Below are positions 21,333-33,247 of a stretch of DNA of 64,000 nt, piece after piece (positions within the stretch are counted from its first letter, which is position 1; every line of letters starts with the position of its first letter). The stretch is from Protopterus annectens. Its lineage: Eukaryota; Chordata; Ceratodontiformes; Protopteridae. The notes under the pieces were generated by a model. That model was given only the letters and a program-made list of their open reading frames with translations, had not been told where the DNA came from and did no database searches. The stretch spans positions 692,009,324 to 692,073,323 of the forward strand of contig NC_056750.1 of NCBI RefSeq assembly GCF_019279795.1, given 5' to 3'. The position numbers were made by a program, and so were the translations under genes.

Positions 21333-22820
21333 TATGGATATATATTGAGAGAGATAACGTGAGAAGCATCAGATTTCCACAGTTTCTGCTATGATTAACT
21401 AACTGTACACACTTGCTCCTTTGCCTTTTTTGTAATGTTTGTACATGGGCAAGCAGTACTCAAATGCGAGGTGCATTGGTGACATCTAAGTCTTACTATT
21501 ATGTAATATATACCTGTTACTACAGCCCACTCATATCTGTACTCCAGGTGGGATTTCTATATTACTAACGGCAATAATTAAATGTATCCGGTGTCTGTGG
21601 TTGGCGGTCAGACATAAATTCTATTTTTCCTTTCACCGTTTCTGCAGTAATTAAGATGGAATTCCCCTAATTAGGATATAGTTAACATGATTTAAAGGTT
21701 CTGCTTCAGTGTGCAGTAGTGCACTGTGAGCACTGGCACACAGCTGTGCATAACTAAGGTAAGGCATAAGGCATGTAAACATTTTATATTTTCATCCCTG
21801 TTTTTATGAAATGTACAGAAAATACTAATTAATGCTAATTACACTCCATTTCTATCATCTGTAATGTCAGAACAGTATGAGAAAAGTTGCCATACCCTGT
21901 ACTTGAACCCAGGACCATCTGCACTACATTCCAATACCTGACACCTGTTGTCACAGCAGTAGTTATGCAAATTCCCATAACTGGAGGATATTAGCTGAGC
22001 ACAGCCCCAATTACCAGTTTTGCATGATGCCCAGTAGTGCTCAGAATTACTGAATGAATGCATCCGGTTTCTATTTTTGGATGTCTAGCTCATGTCTGAT
22101 ACATGGGTGGTCTGGTAACACAAGCAAGGTATGCATTGCTAAAACTATTTGTGCCAAGTGACACACTGTGGAAACACATGCAATACACTCAAAAAATAGC
22201 AAAGGTACTTGACATAGCCCCTGATGTCATCGACATCCATGGGAAACAAACACCATGTAGGAGCTTACACAAAGTGAGCATCCCTACACATTTTCTGCTT
22301 CTTGTGATTCAACAAACCACTGATTTTTGCACATATTTGCATAATAAACATACTGACAGCCTGGACTCTACATGGTTAGTGGGCGTATAAGCTGGATAAC
22401 AGCACAGGAGCGCAGTTTTAAAGACACAAGGCAAGGTATTAGTCTACCTAATGTGACACTACATTATACTACTCTTTTCATTGCCATTTCTGTTATTCAT
22501 ATCTAAAACCTTTTGCAGCAAGCAGTGCACTGTGCAAGCATGTGGTAAAACATATTTTAACTGTATACCAATCTGATACACACCCCTGATGCTTTTGAAC
22601 ATCCATATTGTATACTTCGCCCATTATATGTGTGTTGTTACTTTTTCATGGGCATTCTGTCCATATTTCTGGACTTTTACATGCCCTTGCTTCCATGTAG
22701 ATCTATGCGCCTTATGAAAGTGCTAACATTTGTATGTTGCACTGAGTCTTTTATTTATTTAGTAAAACGTTTGTTCTTATACTCCAGCGAGTGGTTCATC
22801 AATTTATTTTTTCCATGTAG

Positions 22821-22821
<1 letters not shown>
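21333..22821. other. Mostly unannotated; possible tRNA-like SINE remnant
   Basis: Minus-strand 21990-21890 reads GGTGTCAGGTATTGG...GGTCCTGGGTTCAAGTACAG, with a B-box-like GGGTTCAAGTAC, so a tRNA-derived SINE head is possible. The rest shows nothing I can name. Confidence 0.3.

Positions 22822-22859
<38 letters not shown>
22822..22859. repeat. (TG)n microsatellite
   Basis: 38 bp of TG directly before the TA-flanked MITE. Confidence 0.97.
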
Positions 22860-22860
<1 letters not shown>

Positions 22861-22865
22861 ATTTA

Positions 22866-23248
22866 CCGCATTATGTTGACATGCCATATTATTGAAAACC
22901 ATTTTCTCGACTCCATAATATCGAAAGCTAACTTAGTCGAACTCCCAGAACAGCGAAAATGGCCTCTGGGAATGTAACCACTTGGCCACAATTGAAAAGC
23001 AACAAAACAAAGCACACAAAACCCACCAAAGTGGGGGGCTGTGCCCACCTCACCCCCACACACCTCCAACTAACTATACCAACTCTGAGATCGATATAAT
23101 GTGGGGAAAGGGGCAAAGGTCTCCATGGTGGCCAAGTGGTGACATTCCCGGAAGCCATTTTTGCTGTTCGGGGAATTTGACTAATTCAGCTTTCGATATT
23201 AGAGTCAACAGAATGGTTTTGTTGATATGGCACATCGACATAATAAGG
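22866..23248. mobile_element. Foldback MITE A, 383 bp, TA-flanked
   Basis: Long inverted repeats of about 120 bp. The left arm begins CCGCATTATGTTGACATGCC and the right arm, reverse-complemented, begins CCTTATTATGTCGATGTGCC. Both continue through AATATCGAAAGCT and end in CCACTTGGCCAC. TA lies on both sides (22864-22865 and 23249-23250), as for Tc1/mariner-type insertion. The centre has a G/C-rich stretch followed by ATACCAACTCTGAGATC (about 23077-23093), shared with two other elements in the window. Confidence 0.8.
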
Positions 23249-23250
23249 TA

Positions 23251-23253
<3 letters not shown>

Positions 23254-23330
<77 letters not shown>

Positions 23331-23357
23331 CACATATATTTATATACATATATAAAG
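23254..23357. repeat. (TA)n-rich microsatellite
   Basis: About 100 bp of TA with a few TTTA and CACA interruptions. It begins just after MITE A. Confidence 0.95.
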
Positions 23358-23884
23358 TAAAAAGGTCACACAGGCAAACCAGTTAGCATAACCTACAAGA
23401 AAAAAAACAAGCCAAACTAGAGTTTTACTTGTGTGATACCTTCAACCTCCAGTACTAGAGGCCCATGGAATATATGCAAATGACCCTTAAGGACATCCAG
23501 TATTTTAGCTATATGACTTTTGAATATCTATGACTTTTCACTTTTTCATTTTTTTTTAAGTCTTTGTGGATACATTCAGGCCAATAGCTTTGGCTGACAG
23601 GTGTGTGAGATTGACAATTCTCGGGCAGGGGAATATTCCCTTTCCTCAGGCATTGTGTGATCACATGGGTTACTATATATAATAAGCAGTGAATGTTAGA
23701 GATGCAGCCCCCCACATGGGGCAATGCATGGGGACAAAAACACTTACTGTTGGTTTAGTGCGCTCTGGGCTAATCCATGGAGCATGCACAGAAAGTGTCG
23801 ACATTTGTTCATTTGATGTTTTGATGTCAGTCTACTGAGTGTCAGCTGTCAGCATTGTGTCCTTTTGAATGGGTGTCTGACACC
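23358..23884. other. Unannotated stretch
   Basis: No ORF, repeat or RNA recognised. Confidence 0.4.
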
Positions 23885-24048
<164 letters not shown>

Positions 24049-24452
24049 TATGGTTCTACCTGACTTGCCGACAGCTGAGAAGACCGACGCTCCAGAAGAA
24101 AAGCTAAGAAGACCGTTGCAGAACATCGACAATGCAGAAGACCGACGGATGACAACACCAACGCCGAGGATGCCGACATGGGAGCGTTAAGTGAGTTAGG
24201 GTTAGGGGCCCGGGTAGACCTTAGGGTTAGGTAAGGTTTAGTGGGCTTGTAAGGATTTTGGTGTGCTTGTGTTGTGTGTGTGGTTTGTGGAATGGGGATG
24301 TGTTTTGTTTTGTATGGGGTTTCGTGTTTGTGTACGTCGGTTGTTTATTGGTTTCGGTTATGTTGGGTGTGTGTTTATGGACTGTCGATGTGGTGGTATG
24401 GTGATGTGGTTGTCGGTGTTGTGTGGTTTCGATTATGTCAGGTAGAACCATA
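24049..24452. mobile_element. MITE with perfect 16-bp inverted termini, in TA repeat
   Basis: The left end TATGGTTCTACCTGAC (24049-24064) is the exact reverse complement of the right end GTCAGGTAGAACCATA (24437-24452). The outer TA is consistent with a TA target. The interior is asymmetric. The left side has repeated GAAGACCGAC motifs (AGAAGACCGACGCTCC, AGAAGACCGACGG). The right side is T/G-rich, and near 24195-24240 contains TTAGGGTTAGG blocks. No ORF with any domain. Confidence 0.8.
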
Positions 24453-24856
24453 TATATATATATATGGGTGTAATACAAATATGGCTAAATTGACTGTTGA
24501 CTATGTGCAGACTAATTGTCTATTGACTATGTGTAGGCCTGATTACTGACACTCAGCTATTAATGGGTTAATATTCAGCTTATCATTTTACTTTTCTACA
24601 CTCTTCTATGTGTTTAGGGAAGAGGTCAGAAGAAGCTTGGCAGTACAAGATGTTAGGCTGAGTCATCATAACTTTGCAATAAAATTTGTTGTAATGGCTC
24701 GGCTTGATATCTTGCCTCCACTCCTTTGTTCATTTAATAGCACATTCTGTTGTTTATATATTTTAGAGCTGTTTATATATTTTGGGGAGTATGATCACAG
24801 GAACTTGGCAGTCTTACTGAAGCATCTTTTGGTGACTGGCCATCACCCCGTTTGCT
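24453..24856. other. Unannotated stretch
   Basis: The 105-codon ORF 24610-24927 has no motif I recognise and crosses into the candidate LTR. Confidence 0.35.
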
Positions 24857-25312
24857 GTCACGTAGTCTGTACTTTTCCTGTGACAAGGGAACATTCTAGT
24901 TATAGGACATGTTTGATTTTTGAGTAAACAAGCAGCCTATATAAGCTGAGGTCTCACAGGGGTCTGGTGGGGTCTCACAGGGGCCTGGTTTGGAGTTATC
25001 CGTGGAATGAATGCATTCCCCGGCCTGTTCCCAGTTGGAATCTCAAGCCAGATACCAGACTGTTTTGGGATCCCCGATCAACGAGGTGGCTGTGGTGAAG
25101 TACCAGCCGGTGATGTATTAACTTTTTCCCTTTATTGCATTGCTTTGAAGAATTGTTGAACTGTATGGCTAAAGTACTGTTTTAAACTATTAATTCTATT
25201 TAGTTATTGTTTCATGCCACGAGTTTTGTTAGTTAAAATATGCTATCAAAGTAGACTTTCTGTTTGAAAGTAGAAATAAAGTTTGTTAATAGATAATTTC
25301 TGTAGTGTGCAA
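24857..25312 (+). mobile_element. Candidate solo LTR
   Basis: The segment has promoter- and poly(A)-like spacing: TATATAAGCTGAGG at 24938-24951, a GC-richer transcribed part with two GGTCTCACAGGGG.CTGG copies, and AATAAAG at 25273-25279 followed by a T/G-rich end TTTCTGTAGTGTGCA. It would run from TGTCACGTAG to a terminal CA. I found no matching target duplication and no second copy in the window, so the call rests on layout alone. Confidence 0.3.
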
Positions 25313-25349
25313 TGAATTATTTTGGATCTTGCTCCTTAGGCAAGACAAT

Positions 25350-25687
25350 GGGTCTACTATACATGATCAAAATTTCAAAAAGCCGAAACCCATATGGCCG
25401 AGACCATATATTTGGCTTTTGAAATTTCAAACATACAAAAAAAAAAAAAAAACTATCTACACGATGCAGGCAGGGAGAAAAGCCTCCCCTGCACCCCCAT
25501 GGGGTGGGCTTTGCCCCCCACACCCCCTGCTATTTATATATACCAACTCTGAGATCCCACTACAGTGCAGAAAAAGGAAATTTTCTTGTTCTGCGCTATA
25601 GGGAGCCGTCTGTTCAGAACATTCAAACTTCCAAAAGTCGTCCATATGAAAGTCGGCCTTTTGGAAGTTCAATCATCTGTAGGGGAC

Positions 25688-25689
<2 letters not shown>
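25350..25689. mobile_element. Foldback MITE B, 340 bp
   Basis: Termini GGGTCTACTATACATGATC and, reverse-complemented from the right, GGGTCCCCTACAGATGATTG. Each end is also its own hairpin: AAATTTCAAAAAGCC pairs with GGCTTTTGAAATTTC on the left, and AACTTCCAAAAGTCG with CGGCCTTTTGGAAGTT on the right. The centre (about 25490-25557) holds GGGCTTTGCCCCCCACACCC and ATATACCAACTCTGAGATC, shared with MITE A and MITE C. A 15-A run lies at 25438-25452. Confidence 0.7.

Positions 25690-25738
<49 letters not shown>
25690..25738. repeat. (TA)n microsatellite
   Basis: 49 bp of TA joining MITE B to the CR1 at 25740. Confidence 0.97.
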
Positions 25739-25739
<1 letters not shown>

Positions 25740-25743
<4 letters not shown>

Positions 25744-26617
25744 AGGCCTCAATGAGACCAACAACTGATGTTAGAGCCATGGCCTTAAGCTCAATGCTAA
25801 AAAAATGTGTCATCATCCCCCTTGGGAAAAACCCAGTTCCCCTGAATTACCACATAGATGGTAGTCCACTGAACACAGAAGGTGTTATAAGAGATCTAGG
25901 AACACAGGTTGACAGCGACCTCTCTTTTGACCACCACATTGCCACTGTGGTCAGAAAGTCCTTCTATGTGGCACATCTCATTACTAAGGGTTTTGCATCC
26001 AGGAATGCAGAGGTCATTGTCTCCCTCTACTCTTCCCTCATTAGGTCAATCATCAAGTACAATGCCCCATTTGGCATGTACCTCACTAGACAACTGCAAC
26101 AACTGGAGAGGCCACAAAAGTACCTCACAAAGAGGATCCTAGGCCTTAAAATCTTGTCCTATAGGGACAGATTCAAAAAACTCCAACTATTCTCTGTCTC
26201 ATATCACCTATTTAGATTTGATCTCTGCTTGACTTACAAACTCATTTCTGACCCAGCTCTGTTAGAAATGCTACATTTAAAGAAATGCCATTCCCTCCAC
26301 ACCACACGGTCCAAAGATCTCAACCTCATTACCACAATCAACAGAACATGCTGGAGGGACAGGTTCATAACCCAGAGACTGCCCATGCTGTGGAATAGAC
26401 TTCCCATACATGTCAAGCAGAGTACCTCATTCGCTGTCTTAAAAAGATAAATCTTGATGAGTGGATGGGAAATAGAAAATTCACCCTGGGGATCACTCCA
26501 GTGGCTCTGCTTGACAGAAACACTAGGAACTAAGGTTGGGTGGCATGATGCCAGGGTAATCCTGTGGGCTAGGCTTGTAAAGGCTCCAGGGCCATTAGCC
26601 TAGTACACACCTATGAA

Positions 26618-26622
<5 letters not shown>
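25740..26622 (+). mobile_element. CR1 LINE, 5'-truncated
   Basis: Starts inside the RT after the FADD motif (KGLNETNN..., SHGLKLNAKKCVIIPLGKN in two frames) and runs to the CR1 3' end: GGCTAGGCTTGTAAAGGCTC, CATTAGCCTAGTAC, CCTATGAACCTAT. (TA)n lies on both sides, so it either inserted in, or its 3' repeat seeded, a TA array. Confidence 0.9.
25752..26450 (+). pseudogene. CR1 ORF2 C-terminal part
   Basis: 232 codons with DLGTQVDSDLSFDHHIATVV, RKSFYVAHLITKGFASR, YSSLIRSIIKYNAPFGMYL, LTKRILGLKILSYRDRFKKL and the C-terminal ITQRLPMLWNRLPIHVKQST. This corresponds to residues of the RT thumb and C-terminal region in the CR1 at 55707-57245. A stop at 26448 cuts the last 30 or so residues; the 3' continuation (LDEWMGNRK) is in another frame. 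The catalytic part is missing by 5' truncation. Confidence 0.88.
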
Positions 26623-26671
<49 letters not shown>

Positions 26672-26685
26672 TATATATATTATAC
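26621..26685. repeat. (TA)n microsatellite
   Basis: TA array growing directly from the 3' terminus of the CR1 (CCTATGAACCTATATATA). Confidence 0.97.
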
Positions 26686-26689
26686 ATGC

Positions 26690-28989
26690 AGAGGCAGAGG
26701 GATAGAGTCCTGACTGAATTCCAGATGACAAAGGGCTGACTAATGTATGTATCCAGTTTTAAGTAATGGGAGTGACCTGGTGATGTCAGCTGACCCCAAC
26801 TGCTGTAGGAGGTTTCATGATCTAGTACTAGGTTAACACCCACTTGAAGAAGGGTGGCAAAGCATGCAAGGTAAAGGCTGAGATATGTGTATGGCTCTGT
26901 CAAGCAGAGTGCAAGTACTGTACCCTGATAAACGTGTTTGGGAGGACATGGGTTCCTCTGAGATTGCAAAGCATTCCCCCATATTTGTGGGTACAAAAAT
27001 CAAGCCATCAAAGTCATAAATTATGGATTAAAATGTCAACATTTTTGCAGGATGGCTGTTGCAATCTTCTGCTCTTGTCCCCTTCAGCCGGTGTCACTAA
27101 ACACCAGGTAGGAGGGGAAAAGTGTACACGATGATGGACAGAAAAGTTAAGAGTATCAACAAGAAGTAGAGAATAAAAAAGTTGTAGAAAAGAAAACAAT
27201 GGAAGTAAAAATAAAGATTGCTAAATTACATTTGTCCTAATTATGAACTGGGGTCATGATGGAAGAAGCAATGCTCAAAATAATAAAATCCAGAGACATG
27301 GTTAAAAACTGCTGTGATTTCCAAAATAGAAAAACGGCAAAAAGTAAGACAAACAAGCTTATAAGTGCATGACTATAGTCCATTCAGCAAATTCAAAAAG
27401 AATACCACTGCTGAAGACTGAAGAACAACCAAAGGCCCCTGTAAAGCTCAGTAACCTAGTAAAGGATAAATAATAATAGTTCAGAGTGGCTGTGTTGGAA
27501 GCCTGACCATGAAAACCATAACTAGCAAGACTGTAGTAAGGTGAGAATGACTCAATAGAACAAAAAAGAATTATCAGAGCAAATTGTGATGATCAGTAAA
27601 TCTCCTGATATCAAATCAAATGGTTCAGGAATCTACTGAAACAGTTCTTGTCCACTTAAACTTTGCAGAGGAGATAAAATTCAATTAAATGCCTCAAGGA
27701 CACATCCAGGGGAGAGCCATATAGTAGACAAAATCAAATCAAATGATTCCCCTGTGTTCTGGAGAAAAAAGAAGTAACTATTCTGTGTTCAGTGAAACAG
27801 AAAGCTACAAAAGCTATCAAAGCTACTATTCTGGAAAAGTAATATTGCTATAAATCAACAAAAATTGACAGCATTTATAGCTCATGTGACATCCCTATTC
27901 TCCAAGAAGCAGGCATTAAGAAACCTGGTGGAATGAGATCACATGCTAAACCACAACTGCTGACAAAACTGGCTAATACAAAAAAGGACAACTCTTGGCA
28001 CTTCCAGACTGACATCAAAACTGGGAGGCACCAAAAAGCAGAACAATTCTAAGAGGGCGATGCAGTTAATCTGTAATACCACAAAAGTATCAAAAAGGCA
28101 AGCCCCTGAGCAGATTAACAAGACAAGAGCACAGTGAGGTATAGTGCAACAGCACCTGAGAAGACTGACTATTACCAGAATAGTAAGCAGAAACTCGGGT
28201 TCACAAGAATGGCTCAAAGAAGGCCAAGACAGGCAAAACATGAGCTCCAAGTGAGTACCAGGTTCATTTCTGCTAAAAATAATGAATGCTGCAAACACAA
28301 GATATAAAATGTGAAATACAAGATACCAATCCACAGTTAGGTGAAAAAAAAGCATTTTAACACAACAGACTACCTTAAGACCCACTACTCAGAAAAAAAA
28401 AGATATGTTCTCTGGCAGCCAACCATGGATATACTGGATCACAATAATCAAACTCCCTGATTTCAATTATAAGCTGTACTCAGTATACAGGCTCAACAAT
28501 GTCCCCACCATCACCACTACTGAATGCTATGAGCTTAGTTTTCAAAGCTGAAGCTTGAAATGTATTTCTGATCAGCTGCTATCTGATCTGTAGTAGGATA
28601 TGGAGCCTGTGGTTTGGAAAACCTGCCCCACATATTGAGTGAGAGAAATGCTTATGCACCTTAAATAACTTCAAAAAACATAAAACAGGATTTATACTTC
28701 AGACTTTTATTCTTCTGCTTATAAACCAAGTGAATGTTACAAATGGCAGTGGCCAGGTTTTGGTATAATCCTTTAAGTGGAATTTTAACTTTCTATTTCA
28801 TGAATACTGAATATGGGCTACATGGATAATAAATATAAATAAGTGCCATCAATTAATTTTGGGGGGAGTGTGACAGCTAATTCAAACATATAAATGAGAG
28901 TTTAGAAATGAAAAAAGAAACAATCCCATTAACTTCCTGATTATTTATAGGCATCTCCTCTACCACCAATGCTTCTGAACAGGAAAGTG

Positions 28990-28990
<1 letters not shown>
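26690..28990. other. Unannotated 2.3-kb stretch
   Basis: A-rich on the plus strand. The longest ORF (27939-28385, minus, 148 codons) is hydrophobic and Cys/Leu-rich without any domain signature. The opposite strand has long runs of polar residues broken by stops, as decayed transposon coding might look, but no motif could be matched. Two nearly identical strings ATCAAATCAAATG at about 27610 and 27735 are the only internal repeat I noticed. Confidence 0.35.
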
Positions 28991-28991
<1 letters not shown>

Positions 28992-29077
<86 letters not shown>

Positions 29078-29078
29078 T
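28992..29078. repeat. (AT)n(GT)n microsatellite
   Basis: About 56 bp of AT followed by about 30 bp of GT. Confidence 0.97.
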
Positions 29079-29159
29079 TATATCTGCAGTGCTGCACATC
29101 ATAATGTGCCACAAGTTCTGCCATTGTGACTCTGTGGTATATTACTAATGTACAAATGT

Positions 29160-30205
29160 TTGTCATCCTGTTCGGTATATACTTCTCAGAGGTACAGACA
29201 GGCATAGGAGGACTATGGATGACCAAGTTCACAGACGACTGCAAACTGGGGCCATAATTGACTCTCCAATTGATACAGACATCCTCCAGAAGGGTCTCAC
29301 TGAGATGGATACCTGGTGTTAAAATCATGGCCTCAAGCTAAATGCCAAAAAGTGCATATCTCCTTTGGAAAAAAACAAAGGACCTGTGAACTACCACATA
29401 TGTGGTAGTTCTCTAAATACAGAAAATGTAATAAGGGATCTGGGGATCCAAGTAGATAGTGATCTCTCCTTTGGTAATCATATTGCCAAGGTGGTTAGAA
29501 AATCCTTCTATGTGGCCCACCTAATCACAAAAGGGTTCGCATCTAGAACAAAAGAGGTTATTGTGCCCCTCTACTCATCACTCATCAGACCCATCATACA
29601 GTACAACGCCCCATTTGGGATGTGCCTTACAAGACACCTGCAATAGCTGGAAAGACCACAGAAGTATCTCACCAAAAGGATTACTGGCCTCAAACATATG
29701 CCCTATGTAGCCTGACTCAAGAAACTCCAGCTGTACTTGGTTGCATACCACTTACTCAGAGGTGATCTCTACCTGACATACAAGGCCATGTCCAACCCAG
29801 AACTGATGGACATGCTCCACCTAAAAAAAAAAAAACAAATCTCCAAGAGCCACACGCTCTAGGGATCTAAAGCTCACCACAATGATAAATAGGACATGCT
29901 GGAGGGATAGATTCCTGTCCCAGAGACTCCCCATGCTTTGGAACAAGATTCCAATCTACATTAGGCAGAGCCCCTCACTAACTCTCTTCAAGAGAAACCT
30001 TGACAAGGGATGGGAAATAGAAAATTTACCCTGGGGATCATTGCAGTGACTCTGCTGGACAGTGGCACAGGGAACTAATGGCTCTGCTTGACCGAGGCAC
30101 AGGGAACTAATCTAAGGGGGTGGTGAAAGCCAACACATTCTGGTTAGGCTTATAGATGCCCTTGGGCAGATAGCCTAGTACTTACCTAGGAACCTATGAA
30201 CCTAT
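29160..30205 (+). mobile_element. CR1 LINE, 5'-truncated
   Basis: Begins in the RT with LFGIYFSEVQ (29168), GGLWMTKFTDDCKLG (FADD changed to FTDD), then 29365-29646 with DLGIQVDSDLSFGNHIAKVV, RKSFYVAHLITKGFASR and YNAPFGMCLTRHLQ. Later parts are in other frames. The 3' end is AGATAGCCTAGTAC..., AACCTATGAACCTATG. A partial tandem duplication of the 3' UTR (TGGCTCTGCTTGACCGAGGC after TGACTCTGCTGGACAGTGGC) is present at about 30046-30100. Confidence 0.88.
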
Positions 30206-32950
30206 GTGTCCAGGGCAATAGAGCAGACAACAATAGGCACAGCCACTCTCTATGTCAACACCAAGACTTTCAATGTCAACTTCAAGGGAAGTTCTCTGTA
30301 ATTCTTGAATCAAACATGGGATATAATTATTATCTTCTTCCCATTCCTTATCACCTACTCCTTTCTTTCATTCTTTCTATACACTTCTATTTTACTTTCT
30401 CCCACACCTGTTACAGATCAAGCAGCTAAATTCTGATCCCACAATTAAGTCAGAAATTCATTATAGTTCAAATACCCTCCTGCTCAAGTGCTCCAACTAT
30501 CTTCTCTCTACACATATTCATCACCTGTAGTACCCTATACTGACTGATCATCAACACTTACATGCCATTTCTTAAACTGGGAGTAAACAGTCAAATATCC
30601 CTCATTTTCTTACACCTGTAAGTCAGCACCTTCAACCTGTACTGGACTATTAACTACATGTACTATAGATTATGGCAGTTAGAGTCCCCCCCCCCAGCCT
30701 CCATATGAATATGGATTTACTCTATTAATGTTTTGTTCAATCATGGCTCAAACAGAAGTACCTGACATTTACCACACAACAACAAACTCAATGTTGTGGC
30801 TAAGACATAATAACCAATATCAGAAAACTTCCAATCACCTCTCTTACTAGCAAGATAAAGCTAAGATCTACTCATCCTAAACCTATGGCCACCCTAAACA
30901 AACTTTAGCATCAATAAATGTTAAATCTTTAATGGACCAGCAGAGCGATGAATGGTATCTGACAAGTAATACAATACCACTGGGACAGCTAAATGTTTTT
31001 GGCACTGAACATTTAGATAAAAACCATGAGTCAAGCTTTTCTGTGTCATAAACATTTCTAATGGTGTATTTTCCAAGTCTACATAAATGGACCAGATTAA
31101 ATTTGTATATGAGGCTCTAATCATAAATCCTGGTGACTTCTGTGTAAATGTCACTTTAGGAAATATCACTCCATCTAGTAGGGTACATCATTCAGTCTCA
31201 TACACTGACATTTTCCTTTCTTCAAATTTAGTCCAGATAAACTACAGAATGGAACACAACCTTATGGATAATACCCATTATATTTAATGTATCCTTCAGG
31301 ACAAGCACACTGCCATCAACAAATAGCTGTACAGAACTATGCCTTCAGTTGTTTCAGCATCAGCTTTATAGTCTACTGGATGTCTACAAACATGGCTGAT
31401 GCAACTTCTACCTGGATTTCTTCTCTCTCTTAAAATCGTGTTTTTTTTTAACTAAACACAGACATGCATTGTTTAACTGGAGAACTAGCTTTTTCCGTCA
31501 TCTAGGTAGATTTTGAACCACAGACTTCTTTTTTTCTCCATTGTTTATATGCTTCTTTATTAGCATATTAACCAACTTGATATTAGCCTCATAGACTGGT
31601 GTTCCTTACACAGGAGTTTCAAAAAGAAACAGTTCCAAGTTTGCCTTCAATCCAAGGCACAGCACACTCCCATGATGTGAGCTTCCTTTCTTTGTAGTTT
31701 GCATTGTGTAGGCCTGCAATTTTTTTTGTAAGTAACCTTTAACTTTTTTGTATTGTACATGGTGTTTAATTACATAACTACACAAAAGTTGCATTGTTCT
31801 TTATAACTGATTGAATATATGCCATTTAAAGTACCAGAATTATTTTGTTCCATTGTCCTGATGTTCTCTTTAGTTATAGATGAGCTAGCCAAAATGTTTT
31901 CTAAATCACTGTGGAGAAAATCTGATCAAGGCCAGAAGTTTTATCTCTGAGTAGGCCAAGGTCAATGACAGTGACCATGCTGGATATATAACTTTTATAG
32001 TTTGCAGTGAAAGAAACAATACTTTGTACTTTGCCTTTGTAGGCATGCTTGTCACTTGCAGACAAACTTAAACTTTTACCTCTGAAAAGTGGGCAAAAAT
32101 TACCAGGGCCACTAGAAAACTGTGGACATTTTTTATCATAAAGTACAGAAATGTCTTACAAAAACTATAAGCTTCAGTAAACAATACTGCTACACTGTGA
32201 AAAGTTTATTATATTATATGCTCAGCCAGTTTTTTTTTAAAGAACCTAGCATATTATCTCATCTGCTTGTAACACAGATAAGAGAGGGAAAAAGCATAGA
32301 CAATGACCAAAGGAAAAAGGGGATCCCACTTTACTGGAATACGCTTATAGAATAGACTGGACATCCTGATGGAGAATGGGAGATCCATGGACTTAGGCAG
32401 CAGGAGCATCAGTCCATGACAGAGTATGTTGTGTCAGAATGAATAAAAGAACTGAAAGTAGGTACCATTTCAGTGTTTTTTTAATCTGCAAGCTATATGG
32501 ACAAAGGACAATTTTGTTTTTAATTGCATGTCAGCAATGAACCATGTTACATTCTTAGAGAGGGTTTCCCTGAAGATAAGAAGCTAATAAATTAACACTT
32601 TTCAGTTTTATAGAGCATTAATGACATGCTGTATGGTCTAGTACAGTAAATGGTAAAATAGTCTCTACTATATAGCAGGAAAAAGAAGAAAAAATATAAG
32701 TAAGTTTTAATTGTCATACAGACAGGAACTGGTGAGGCAAAGTAGACTGATGAAATTAAGTTCTCATGATTTTCAGAAGCTGTCATATACTATGGCAATT
32801 TTTTTACAATATACAGTTTTGCATAAACTGGTTAAAAGTCAATAAATAGTAGCATGTATGTATCCATCAAATAGGCATTGTTGTTTTAAACTGCCCCAGA
32901 AAGATTGATGAAAACATGTTGTAATTTAAAACAGACAATATTCTGCCTAG
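30206..32950. other. Unannotated 2.7-kb stretch
   Basis: AT-rich unique-looking DNA. The ORFs here are all under 85 codons and show no motif. A run of C at about 30687-30696 and T runs near 31440 are simple sequence only. Confidence 0.4.
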
Positions 32951-32951
32951 G

Positions 32952-33247
32952 GCTCTGTACTGAAATGTCAGCATTCAAAATGTTGAGTGCTGAAAAGCAG
33001 AAAAAAAGACAGAAAACCCAGGGAAGAGTGAACCTCTAAAATTGTTCTTCTCCTTAAAACTTCTTTTTTGTGGGAGACAGGCCCTCCCCCCTTGCACTCC
33101 TCCCCTGAATTTATATATACCAACTCTGAGATCACCATACCTTGGATTAAAGGAAATATTCTGAGAAATAGCATCTCGGCTTAGTATGTGTAAATCCATT
33201 CTTTCAGCCATTTAGTCTCCATATTTTGTTACCCGCTACAGAGGGTC
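32952..33247. mobile_element. Foldback MITE C, about 296 bp
   Basis: The left end GGGCTCTGTACTGAAATG and the right end, reverse-complemented, GGGACCCTCTGTAGCGGG are only loosely matched. The left arm is its own hairpin (CAGCATTCAAAA...TTGAGTGCTG). The centre (about 33075-33140) has a C-rich stretch and TTTATATATACCAACTCTGA then GATC, the same core as MITEs A and B and in the same orientation. Confidence 0.55.

Noticed and set aside
24195-24240. Interstitial telomere
   Set aside because: Only two short TTAGGG-like blocks with irregular spacing, inside a MITE.
27939-28385. 148-codon minus-strand ORF as a membrane protein gene
   Set aside because: Hydrophobicity is a by-product of reading the T-rich complement of an A-rich strand. 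There is no start context, homologous motif or gene structure.
27930-28400. Tc1/mariner transposase remnant
   Set aside because: A few polar stretches looked similar, but no DDE, paired helix or terminal inverted repeat could be shown.
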